Below are positions 34,601-46,600 of a DNA stretch of 64,000 bases, one piece after another. Source of the DNA: Zantedeschia hybrid cultivar (taxonomy: Eukaryota; Streptophyta; Magnoliopsida; Alismatales; Araceae); the NCBI GenBank assembly GCA_030544215.1, contig JARZZO010000016.1, positions 55,655,501 to 55,719,500 on the forward strand, read 5' to 3'. A program made the position numbers and the translations under genes. The notes under the pieces are model-generated. The model was not told the origin of the DNA. It saw only the letters and a program-made list of their open reading frames with translations, and did no database searches. Positions within the stretch are counted from its first letter, which is position 1. Every line of letters starts with the position of its first letter.

Positions 34601-37600
34601 GTGAGGGCTGGTAGGGAAGGGGTATAGAAGTGTAGGGATGCTAGTGTAAGGTGGCAGGGAGACATGAGAAGAGGTTTGTGGGAGGGGGAGGGGATGGAGA
34701 AGAGAGGGAGTGAGGGAGGGGATGGAGCGTCTGTTTGAGGTGAGAAGATGACAAGAGAGGGGGAAGGGAGAGATGAAGAGCTGAGGGTAGGGCAGGAAGA
34801 GGGAAAGATAGTCGCTGGAGGGGTGAGAAGATGTTGGAGGAAACTAGTTGGCAGCATCATGTTCAAGGTGACCTGGTGCCTAGGCAAGCAGCCATTAAGC
34901 TCGCCTAAGGGTGGCCAGCGCACCTAAGGCCTGCCCAGCCTGCTTTGTTTTGGAAACGGCCTGCCTTCTTTTAGCTTCACTTCAGTTTTTATAAAAGGGT
35001 TGATGGATATTTTTGTAAAACTCTCCATTCTTTATGTCAAAAGAAGGAAATGATGATCAAACTTCCCGCTCGGTTTCCACTTTCTGTCGGATTCATCTAT
35101 TAGTACATAGCAGGTTTCCTCTTTCTTTCTTACATGTTTTTTTTTTTTACCATAAGAAAACTTCCATTAATTGACTGGAAATAGTAGGTACATCTGCAGA
35201 TATAACAGAGAGTACATAATCAGGGAGTGTGGAAAAATCCCACTTAGTTTCTAAGTACGAGGAACAACCTAGCTTTGCAATTGCATGTGCAGCTTTGTTG
35301 CTTGATCTAGGAGTAAAGGTAAGATGAATATTCTGGTTCCACAAATCAGTAATGCTAGTGACTTTCCAAGGGGGAGCCTTGATTTTGAGAGCAGAGTTAA
35401 ATAATAGATTGAGCATCCCCTTCAACATAACTTCTTGAGCAAGTTCCACAGCTAGCTTAAGAACTTCAGATAGAGCGTGGGCCTCCACTAAGACTGGATC
35501 TGTGAAGGGAGTAAGTTTTGTGGAACAGGATAGTGGACTACCCAGATGATCACGAAGAATAATACCCAAGGCTCCTCCCATATGGGATACTGCACCATCA
35601 AAATTGATTTTTAAAATGCCCGGCTGTAGAGGCATCCAGGCTATACATCCAATAGGAGCTTGATGTCCACCCTCCGTCTTCATATTTCCACTAGAGACCC
35701 AGAATTCAAAGTCAACTGCGGCCTGTCTGATAGATACGTGAGGAGGAACAGATTTGCCTTCCAGCACTCTCTTGGAGAAACAAAGAGAGATCATCATTCT
35801 ATCCTTTGCATTAGTAGAGAAGGGAGGAGATATCCACTCCAGGATTCTGTCAGCGAGGTGTATACTATCTGATGAGGCAGAATCCGATTCGGCCCATTAG
35901 AGCAGGCCCAAACCCCGTTCAGCCCAACAGCAGCAGTATCAGGCCCTCCGGGAGCCTCCAGCCCATCGGCGGCCCAGAAGCCCTCGGCCCCACAAGCGGC
36001 ACCGTCGCTCCCGGCCCAATAGGCTTCGGCCCGTCAGCAGCCCATCAACCTAAGGCCCGGGAACAGCACGGCAGCCCAAGACCCAGCAGGCTTCGGCCCC
36101 TCAGCGGCCCAACCCCCTTCGGCCCCTCAGCGGCCCAACCCCCTTCGGCCCGATAGCCGAGTCCGGCCCACTCTGGTGGCGGATCCGGCATTATGGCGGT
36201 TTACCAGTAAGCCCAAACATAGTCCTATATCGGCTACCACCGTTAACCAACCTCTATCCTCTGCTATAAATACACCGCTATTTATTGCCAAAGGGATGCA
36301 ACTCTTTGCCTCCGAGACCCTTAAGGACTATGGTCCAAATAGCATTAAAGCTACTTCTTGCCTTCTGAATCGAATCATCTTCAGGAGCTAACTTGACCGT
36401 CGGAGGGGGTTCCTAAGGGCCAGAGCCCGGGACTCCTGCTGACCGGTTTCTTCTTCTTTCCCTCATGCAGGAGCTCGGTTCGAATCATCGCCGACCTTCC
36501 CGAGTCGGTCTCGGCCGCCGACCTCGGATTCCTCTCCCTGATCTCGACGCCGTGCGACGGCTGCCCCGCAACGGGAGACTCGGCCCCGCGCTGTCCCCTC
36601 GTCCGACAAAAAGGGCTTTTGGGCTCACTATCCAAGAGCAAGCCGAGTCCGAGACCCTTCCGGCCTCGGACCGTCGGCTTCGGTTCCATTGCCTGTCGGC
36701 AATACAGCCAGATAGAGCTTCATCCACGCCGCCCCTTCGCCCGCCGAAGGAGCCTCGGCCCCGACTTCCCGGAGACGAGCCTGCACCGACCGAAGCGCCC
36801 TTCGGCCTTCGGACCCTCGTCTTCGCCTCCGCCTCCTCGGCCTTCCGGATCCCCGTCGGGCCTCAATAACACCGATCCGAACCGGCTTCGGATCCATTTC
36901 TTCGGGTTCCAGCCTCGGAATCCGGTCGTGATAGATCCAGTCTACATCACGTGGCGCCGTCTGTGGGAAACAAACAAACAAGTCATGTCTCGACAACCTG
37001 TCACCCGGCGATCCGGACAAAGCAAAACAGAGGCACGGGAAGTCTCAGCGCGGCTACCACCCTCCGAAGGCACCCCGTCCGTCCCTTCGAGTGCGGTTCG
37101 GCTAGTTGCGCCAGGGTCCACAGTTGACGACAATCGGATAAAGGAACTTCAGCGGCAAATGATCGCACTGACTGCCACGGTTGCATCTTTGGCGGACATG
37201 GTATCCGCCATGGCCCGGTATCTTGGGATACTGAGCCAACTCCCTGGTCAAGCACCTCCCTTTTGCCCTATACAGAACGAGGAGCCTCGGCCAGCGCCTC
37301 CGCAAGTCTTTGCCGACGAGGCCGTTTCGGCAAACGAGCCCTCAGCACCACTAGCCCCTCCAGCGGCTCATCCTCAATCTGCAAATCAAGAACCTTCACA
37401 TGGGCGGTATCGAAAGGAACGGGGCCGAGGCAAGCGACAGGGTCTGCAGCCACGACACCTATCGCTGATTGCTCCCCCTTCCCGAATGCTTACGGAGATA
37501 AAATCAATGCTCCGGCCGCCACAGCGTATGAAGACTGATCTTCGCCGAAGGGATTCTGGCAAGTACTGCGAATATCACTGCGAGATCGGCCATGCGACTG

Positions 37601-40600
37601 ACGAATGCCGGCAACTTCGGGAAGAGATAGATCGCCTCGTCAGAGAAGGCCAACTGCCACAATACCAGTAGGAATGGCCTCGACGGAGGCGCAACTCGAT
37701 GACCTCAGAGCGGTGAGGCAACATCCAAGGAGATCCTCTTCCCCTAGGCTATGCCTCTGAAACAGCTGAAGTGTTTGTAAACAAAAGCGACCAGGGGGCT
37801 CACAGAGTCGGGACCCCTTCGGACACGCATCCTCCGTTGTATTTAAAAAGCGAAGTACCTTCGGCACTTATTGTAAATTACACCCCCCGGACTATTAGGC
37901 GGGAGGAATGAATAAAGGTTTCTTTCTCGGAGAATCTATTGATATTCTTTAAAAGTCCGCGGCAACCTGATTCGGAGTGGCTCCGGTCATGCGTACCGAA
38001 TCAGAGCGGCACGGATTTCTCAGCAAAAGTCCGCGGCAACTTGATTCGGAGTGGCTCCGGTCATGCGTACCGAATCAGAGCGGCACGGATTTCTCAGCAA
38101 AAGTCCGCGGCAACTTGATTCGGAGTGGCTCCGGTCATGCGTACCGAATCAGAGCGGCACGGATTTCTCAGCAAAAGTCCGCGGCAACCTGATTCGGAGT
38201 GGCTCCGGTCATGCGTACCGAATCAGAGCGGCACGGATTTCTCAGCAAAAGTCCGTGGCAACCTGATTCGGAGTGGCTCCGGTCATGCGTACCGAATCAG
38301 AGCGGCACGGATGTCTCAGCAAAAGTCCGTGGCAACCTGATTCGGGGTGGCCCTGGTCATGGGTACCGAATCAGAGCGGCACGGCCTTCTCGAGAAAATC
38401 CGCGGGTCCTTTGATCCGACGAATGGCATACGGCCATGTTTTCCGGATCAGGACGCGGCAAGGCTCTTTCTAAAGTCCGGTCCTTTGATCCGACGAATGG
38501 CTCCCGACCATGTAATCCGGATCAGGACGCGGCACGGTTCTTCAAGTCCGCGGGTCCTTTGATCCGACGAATGGCATACGGCCATGTTTTCCGGATCAGG
38601 ACGCGGCAAGGCTCTTTCTAAAGTCCGGTCCTTTGATCCGACGAATGGCTCCCGGCCATGTAATCCGGATCAGGACGCGGCACGGTTCTTCAAGACCGCG
38701 GGTCCTTTTTGATTCGAAGAATGGCACCCGGCCATGTAATCCGGATCAGGACGCGGCACGGTTCTTCAAGTCCGCGGGTCCTTTTTGATCCGACGAATGG
38801 CACCCGGCCATGTAATCCGGATCAGGACGCGGCACGGTTCAAGTCCGCGGGTCCTTTTTGATCCGACGAATGGCACCCGGCCATGTAATCCGGATCAGGA
38901 CGCGGCACAGTTCAAGTCCGCGGGTCCTTTTTGATCCGACGAATGGCGCCCGGCCATGTAATCCGGATCAGGACGCGGCACGGTTCTTCAAGTCCGCGGG
39001 TCCTTTTTGATCCGACGAATGGCGCCCGGCCATGTAATCCGGATCAGGACGCGGCACGGTTCAAGTCCGCGGGTCCTTTTTGATCCGACGAATGGCACCC
39101 GGCCATGTAATCCGGATCAGGACGCGGCACGGTTCAAGTCCGCGGGTCCTTTTTGATCCGACGAATGGCGACCGGCTATGTAATCCGGATCAGGACGCGG
39201 CACGGTTCTTCAAGTCCGCGGGTCCTTGTTGATCCGACGAATGGCGCCCGGCCATGTAATCCGGATCAGGACGCGGCACGGTTCAAGTCCGCCGGTCCTT
39301 TTTGATCCGACGAATGGCACCCGGCCATGTAATCCGGATCAGGACGCGGCACGGTTCAAGTCCGCGGGTCCTTTTTGATCCGACGAATGGCACCCGGCCA
39401 TGTAATCCGGTTCAGGACGCGGCACGGTTCAAGTCCGCAGGTCCTTTTTGATCCGACGAATGGCGCCCGGCCATGTAATCCGGATCAGGACGCGGCACGG
39501 TTCTTCAAGTCCGCGGGTCCTTGTTGATCCGACGAATGGCGCCCGGCCATGTAATCCGGATCAGGACGCGGCACGGTTCAAGTCCGCGGGTCTTTTTTGA
39601 TCCGACGAATGGCACCCGACCATGTAATCCGGATCAGGACGCGGCACGGTTCAAGTCCGCGGGTCCTTTTTGATCCGACGAATGGCACCCGGCCATGTAA
39701 TCCGGATCAGGACGCGGCACGGTTCAAGTCCGCGGGTCCTTTTTGATCCGACGAATGGCGCCCGGCCATGTAATCCGGATCAGGACGCGGCACGGTTCTT
39801 CAAGTCCGCGGGTCCTTGTTGATCCGACGAATGGCGCCCGGCCATGTAATCCGGATCAGGACGCGGCACGGTTCAAGTCCGCGGGTCCTTTTTGATCCGA
39901 CGAATGGCACCCGGCCATGTAATCCGGATCAGGACGCGGCACGGTTCAAGTCCGCGGGTCTTTTTTGATCCGACGAATGGCGCCCGGCCATGTAATCCGG
40001 ATCAGGACGCGGCACGGTTCTTCAAGTCCGCGGGTCCTTGTTGATCCGACGAATGGCGCCCGGCCATATAATTCGGATCAGGACGCGGCACGGTTCAAGT
40101 CCGCGGGTCCTTTTTGATCCGACGAATGGCACCCGGCCATGTAATTCGGATCAGGACGCGGCACGGTTCAAGTCCGCGGGTCCTTTTTGATCCGACGAAT
40201 GGCACCCGACTATGTAATCCGGATCAGGACGCGGCACGGTTCAAGTCCGCAGGTCCTTTTTGATCCGACGAATGGCGCCCGGCCATGTAATCCGGATCAG
40301 GACGCGGCACGGTTCTTCAAGTCCGCGGGTCCTTGTTGATCCGACGAATGGCGCCCGGCCATGTAATCCGGATCAGGACGCGGCACGGTTCAAGTCCGCG
40401 GGTCCTTTTTGATCCGACGAATGGCACCCGGCCATGTAATCCGGATCAGGACGCGGCACGGTTCAAGTCCGCGGGTCCTTTTTGATCCGACGAATGGCGC
40501 CCGGCCATGTAATCCGGATCAGGACGCGGCACGGTTCTTCAAGTCCGCGGGTCCTTTTTGATCCGACGAATGGCGCCCGGCCATGTAATCCGGATCAGGA

Positions 40601-43600
40601 CGCGGCACGGTTCTTCAAGTCCGCGGGTCCTTTTTGATCCGACGAATGGCACCCGGCCATGTAATCCGGATCAGGACGCGGCACGGTTCAAGTCTGCGGG
40701 TCCTTGTTGATCCGACGAGTGGCTTCGACCATACAAACCGTATCGGGAGCGGCATGATATTCTTTCTGAGTCCGTGCAAACCGTGCCGGGAGTGGCTCCG
40801 GCCACATATACAGATTCGGGAAGCGGCAAGGCATATCCAAGTTCGCGCAAGCAGAAGCATGAAGGGCTTCGGCCATCCGACATATGTAAGAAGCGGCAAG
40901 ATGTCCCTTCGGGATCATATGGACCACGATAGTAAAGGCCCCGGCCGAATACTATGGCGACATTCTATCCGAACCTACATCGGGTCTCGGCCTTACAAGC
41001 TATAGCGAACGATGACAGGATCTCAGGCTTCTGAAGGGCCATATTCGGTCAATCATACACAAACACCAAGGTAAAGCCGAAAACATTCCTTATATTTATA
41101 AAAAAGGAAGTACAAAAACCGGCCATACCCTTGGCCGAGGGCTTACAATAGAAGAAGAAGCAGAAAACCGGGGCAGATCCCCGCGTCATTCTTCGGCTTC
41201 GGCCTCCTCCACCTCGGCTGCGGCTTGTCCCGGAGAGGGAGAGGGAGAGGGAGAGTCGACGATCTGCACCGCTTTAGGAGCGGCAGCCTCCTCAGCGGCA
41301 GCCTCCTCGTCGGCAGCCTCCTTAGGGACAGCCTCCTCAGGGGCCCCCTCAGCGGGCGCAGCTTCATCATCCGGCGCAGAAGTCGAGGTCCTCTCGGCCA
41401 TAAGTCCCTGCCACCAAGATAGGAGCTCCTTGGCTTCCTCACCCCTCGGTACGGCGACCCCAGTCAGATCGATGCTCGGGCAGGCCCTCTGGGCGACAGC
41501 CAACCCGAGGTTGAAGACGGAGGAAGAAGCCAGCAGTTGAGCTTGGATAATCTCTTCGGTGAAGTCCGGGCCGGCCTTATATTCAGCTATGGCCATGTCC
41601 GCCACCTCCTCCAGCTCCTGCTTCAGCGCCGATACCTCCTCGGCGTGTCGCCGCTTCTCCGAGGCCCGCCGGGAGTCCTTCTCTTGAATCTGGGCCTTGA
41701 GGGCCCGGATCTCGGACTGTGCCGCGGCGAGCTCCCCCTCGGCCTTCATCTTGGCCTCGGCGGAAGCGCGGGCCTCAGCTGTCCTCTCCTCCAGCTGCGC
41801 CCGCGCCTGGGCACTCGAGGTTACGAGCCCACCGACTAAAGGCTCGATGTCGGGCACCACCGAAGTGCCCTCGCCCGAGCCGTCTGACTCCCTCTCGGCC
41901 TTCAGGAGCTGGAGCCGGAGCTGCTCCTGATGGTGCATCAGGACGCTACCTGTCACCGCAGCCTGCGAGCCGAAAGCAAACAGTGATCAGAAAAAAGGAA
42001 AACCAAGAGAAAGCTAAGGAAAACTCGACTGAAGCACCTTCAAGCTTATTACCTGAACAGACAACCGAGCGCTCATCGCCGCCAGGTCGATGACCGAATG
42101 GCGCTTCAGCCCTTCAAAGGCCGAAGGGAGAGTAAGACTGCGGAGCAGACGGAAGCACGTCTGCGAGTCTTCCATACTCTCGTCCTCGTAAATCCCCGGT
42201 TCGGGGCGCCACCACTTGCGCTGCGCCCGGGGCGCCTGTGACCCGGCGCCTTCGTCGCCGACCCCGGCCGCCACAGCCGAAGGGGAATCGCCCCTCGGCG
42301 CTTCAGGAGACGCCAGCCTCACGGCCCTTCGGGCCTCGGCACTCCTCCTGATCAGCGGAGCCTCCTCCGCGTCTACGGCCCCTTCCGACCGGGGGCGTTT
42401 CGACGCTCGGCCGCCCCTTCGAGCGGCGAATTTAGACTTTTGCTCTCTCTCGAGAGCGGCGGCAGCAGCACGGCCCTCGGAAGAGGCCGCAGTCCTTGGG
42501 ACCCCGCCTCGGGTCCTCGGGGCCCCAACGCCTCGGCCGGGCCTGCCTGCCGCCTGCGGGGCCAGTGCCCGGCCCGGACCGCGCTGGTCGGATATCCGGT
42601 CGAGGAGGGCGTCGAGATCGGCCATTGCTGCAAGCAAGAAGAGCCTGTCAGAAACAGAACAGTGAACAAGTACAAACTCAGAGCCGACTTACCCTCGGCC
42701 GAAACTTCATCAGCATCCTCAGCCGGAAGAGCTTCGGCCAGAGGAGCGGCAGCCCTTCCTCCGCGGCCCCGCGGAGTCTCCCCGGGAGGAAGATAGGGGA
42801 AGGCCCGCACCGGATCGGACCGGGGATCCGGCCATACCCCGGCGGTCACCAGACGCTCCGACGCGCTGAGAAGCCCCCAGACATTGTACGGGGCCATCAT
42901 CTGGATGCGACCCACGAGGATGCTCTGGACCTGGGTGAGGATAGGAGGATCCGAGAGGCCTGCAGCCAGCGGCGCCCATTCAGTAGGGAAGGGCCACACG
43001 CTCTCCTCCTTATCCGGCAGGGAGACGAAGACAAACTTCCTCTTCCAGCCATGGATAGACGAAGGCTTCCTGGAGAATACGCTTCGCCCGATCCGAAGGA
43101 CGAAGCAGTACCACTCGGACTTCCCCTGCCTTTGAATTTTGAAGAGGCAGCGGAAGACATTGATGGAAGGGCGGATCTTTACATGAGCGAAGACGCTCAA
43201 GAAACCGTACACGGTGCGCCAGGAGTTGGGAAAAAGCTGAGACGGAGCCAGCCCGTAGAAACTGAGAAGGTTGATGACGAAGGTGGGGAGTGGAAGACGG
43301 AAACCCGCCTCGAAGCTATCAACGTAAATAGAGAAGGAACCCGGGCGGAAAGTGTTAGCCCGGGTGGCGGAGTCAGGCCGAAGGACCGTCATCCAGGAAG
43401 GGAGCTGGAAGTAAGAGACAAGACGCGTAACCTCTGCGTCCGAAAGGGCGCAGGATGCTTCCGAAGCCATATCAGGACGACGGCGTCCCGAAGTGGAAGC
43501 CTGGCCTGGGTTCCGGACCTCTTCGGCATACTCGGCCCCGGAGGTCTCGGCCCCGGAAACCTCGGCTCCGGAAGCCTCAGACCCCTCAGTCCCGGAGACC

Positions 43601-46600
43601 TCGGACTCTTCAGACATCGCTGGGGCAGGGGAGTCTGAGGTGAGGGGATCTGACAGGAGAGATCGCAGAGAGTGGGAAGGAGTATACTCCTCGTCCAAAG
43701 GAGTAATCTCACTGGAAGAATCCCGGACCATAAGGCCACGAAGGGAAGGAGGAAAGCTAGGGCTTACTCGCAGGAAGGGGAAGGAAGTCTCTCCTGAGCC
43801 GAGTGCGGCTTCTCAAACCTCCCAGCTCCACCAGCGATGCGCTCCGAGAAATGGAGACCTTCCCGCGGTGGCCGGTGAGCTCGGACGAAGCCTTCAGGAA
43901 GCTAGCTTTCCGCTGGAGGAGGAAGAAGAGCTTGGAAGATTGCAGAGAAAACACAAGCGCAGCAGCAGGAAGAAGAACAGTGCCCTGCTGAGGGCTTGTA
44001 TTTATAGAGCCCACTCGGAGCGCCTCCCGCCGAAGCCAACGGCCGAGATCGTCCCGCTCGTCCCCTCGCCCCTCTCAGATGCACGCCACGTGCGCCGTCC
44101 ATCGGCAATGATGACGGACCGGCTCCGGGACTTGCAGCGAAGCAATCAACGGCCGAGGGCGCTCCGACCCTTCGGCTGGCCGCCCGGATACGCGCCGCAT
44201 GTCCCGATCCGCGCGCTGAAGATGAAAAGGGCGGCAATCCGAGTGAAGCCTCGGGCAGAGAGCCGAGGCGATCCGCGACCAGAGAGCGGTCATGATCCTT
44301 TTGTGTTTTCGACGGAGCGACCGGATGCGCGACGCGTGTCCCGTGCTTCCTCGCGAGGCGACGCGCCATCCCGTCCATTTAATGGAGCCTGACACGAGTC
44401 AGAGGGCTCTGCCCTTCGGCCTCTTGGCTCCGAGCCTTCGTCGCCACTCCGAGCGGGGACGAAGCAACCGCGTAGCCCTCGGCCGACCGAGGGCCCCCTC
44501 TTCCCAGTAAAAAGAGAACAGAGCTTCGGGTAAGACACCTGTTATGATGATCTTTTGGCAGCTTCGGGCTTTACTCTCGCCATCTCAGAGCTGAGGAAGA
44601 CAAGAGTGGGGGGCTATGTGATGAGGCAGAATCCGATTCGGCCCATTAGAGCAGGCCCAAACCCCGTTCAGCCCAACAGCAGCAGTATCAGGCCCTCCGA
44701 GAGCTTCCAGCCCATCGGCGGCCCAGAAGCCCTCGGCCCCACAAGCGGCACCGTCGCTCCCGGCCCAATAGGCTTCGGCCCGTCAGCAGCCCATCAACCT
44801 AAGGCCCGGGAACAGCACGGCAGCCCAAGACCCAGCAGGCTTCGGCCCCTCAGCGGCCCAACCCCCTTCGGCCCGATAGCCGAGTCCGGCCCACTCTGGT
44901 GGCGGATCCGGCATTATGGCGGTTTACCAGTAAGCCCAAACATAGTCCTATATCGGCTACCACCGTTAACCAACCTCTATCCTCTGCTATAAATACACCG
45001 CTATTTATTGCCAAAGGGATGCAACTCTTTGCCTCCGAGACCCTTAAGGACTATGGTCCAAATAGCATTAAAGCTACTTCTTGCCTTCTGAATCGAATCA
45101 TCTTCAGGAGCTAACTTGACCGTCGGAGGGGGTTCCTAAGGGTCAGAGCCCGGGACTCCTGCTGACCGGTTTCTTCTTCTTTCCCTCATGCAGGAGCTCG
45201 GTTCGAATCATCGCCGACCTTCCCGAGTCGGTCTCGGCCGCCGACCTCGGATTCCTCTCCCTGATCTCGACGCCGTGCGACGGCTGCCCCGCAACGGGAG
45301 ACTCGGCCCCGCGCTGTCCCCTCGTCCGACAAAAAGGGCTTTTGGGCTCACTATCCAAGAGCAAGCCGAGTCCGAGACCCTTCCGGCCTCGGACCGTCGG
45401 CTTCGGTTCCATTGCCTGTCGGCAATACAGCCAGATAGAGCTTCATCCACGCCGCCCCTTCGCCCGCCGAAGGAGCCTCGACCCCGACTTCCCGGAGACG
45501 AGCCTGCACCGACCGAAGCGCCCTTCGGCCTTCGGACCCTCGTCTTCGCCTCCGCCTCCTCGGCCTTCCGGATCCCCGTCGGGCCTCAATAACACCGATC
45601 CGAACCGGCTTCGGATCCATTTCTTCGGGTTCCAGCCTCGGAATCCGGTCGTGATAGATCCAGTCTACATCACTATCCATCGGGGCATGATAGTTCAAAG
45701 GTGAAACCTTCCACACTGCTCTAGCAAATTGACTGTTAAAGAGCATATGATCTACTGTCTCTGGATATTGTAGGCAAGTTTGGCAAATATTATCCACATT
45801 CGGAATCCATTTAGCAATGATGTCAGAGACTGGGAGGGAATTTGTAAGACACTTCCATACAAAATGTAGCAATTTGGGTGGAACAATTTTTTGGATCCAG
45901 TAGTCCCAGATTACCTTCCAGATTGGATCTGGGGTGGATGTGGAAGCAGGTGCCATAAGCTCAGAGAGAATTCTGTATTCCGACTTTATAGGGAAAGTTC
46001 CATCTTCTGTGAGAGGCCAGAAACCTCCCCACTAGCAGAGGGGGGAATTTGGCAGGACAATAGATGTAATGGTCCTAGCTGTATCTGCATTGAAAATAGT
46101 ATGTATAAAGTCCACATCCCAGGCTTGATTCTTGATAAGTTGGAAGACCGAAATTGGTAATTGTCTAATGAATACCAAAGGAGGGCCAATATAGTTTGGA
46201 ATCAACTTGTCTGACCAGACATTGGTGGACAAACCATCTTGTATTAACTTGAAGTAAGAAGTGGACATTACCTCCCTGACCTGAAGCATGGCATACCAGG
46301 TTGCATACTGACATCTGACTTTAGAACCTCCCAGAAGGACATAGCTCGAAGGTATTTAGCTTTGATCAGGGCCCTCCAAATAGAGTGTTGTTCCTGGAAA
46401 ATTTCAGACCAACTTAAGAATAGAAGCTTCATTATATATCTCCAAGTCTTTGATACCAAGGCCACCAAGAGAGTGATGAGTTTCCATGGAGCTCCATTTG
46501 CAAACATGAAGTCTTCTATGATCTGGCTTATCTTCCCAGATGAACGAGCATTGAATTTGATTCAATCTCTTAATGGCACTCTTTGGGAGGAGACCCATAG

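Larger units (their letters stand above)
35870..45672 (+). mobile_element. Non-autonomous Gypsy-type LTR retrotransposon (LARD-like), young
   Basis: Two direct LTRs (1,080 and 1,054 bp) begin TGATGAGG and end CTACATCA. The perfect 5-bp TSD is CTATC (35865-35869 and 45673-45677). A primer-binding-like site follows the 5' LTR and a purine tract precedes the 3' LTR. The 7.7-kb interior holds a shortened gag-like ORF, two tandem-repeat arrays and an antisense spliced gene, but no protease, integrase or reverse transcriptase. It is GC-rich, unlike its AT-rich surroundings. The zinc-knuckle wording, the tandem arrays and the antisense extra gene point to the Tat/Ogre side of Ty3/Gypsy. It must be mobilised by enzymes from another element. 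Confidence 0.93.

Noticed and set aside
36381..36869. ORFs in the LTRs of the Gypsy-type element on both strands
   Set aside because: They recur identically in both LTRs, are Pro/Arg-rich products of GC bias and have no domain.
38347..38621. Series of about 71-residue ORFs repeated every 74 bp
   Set aside because: A 74-bp period shifts frame each copy. The ORFs simply follow the repeat and have no start context or domain.
37951..40735. CRISPR-like array of regular repeats
   Set aside because: The units are adjacent with no unique spacers, they lie between LTRs of a plant retrotransposon and there are no cas genes. These are tandem repeats.
42216..44392. Long plus-strand ORFs (for example 42496-43638 and 43493-44392)
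   Set aside because: They mirror the GC-rich antisense gene, lack recognisable domains, and overlap its spliced frame. I treat them as shadows.
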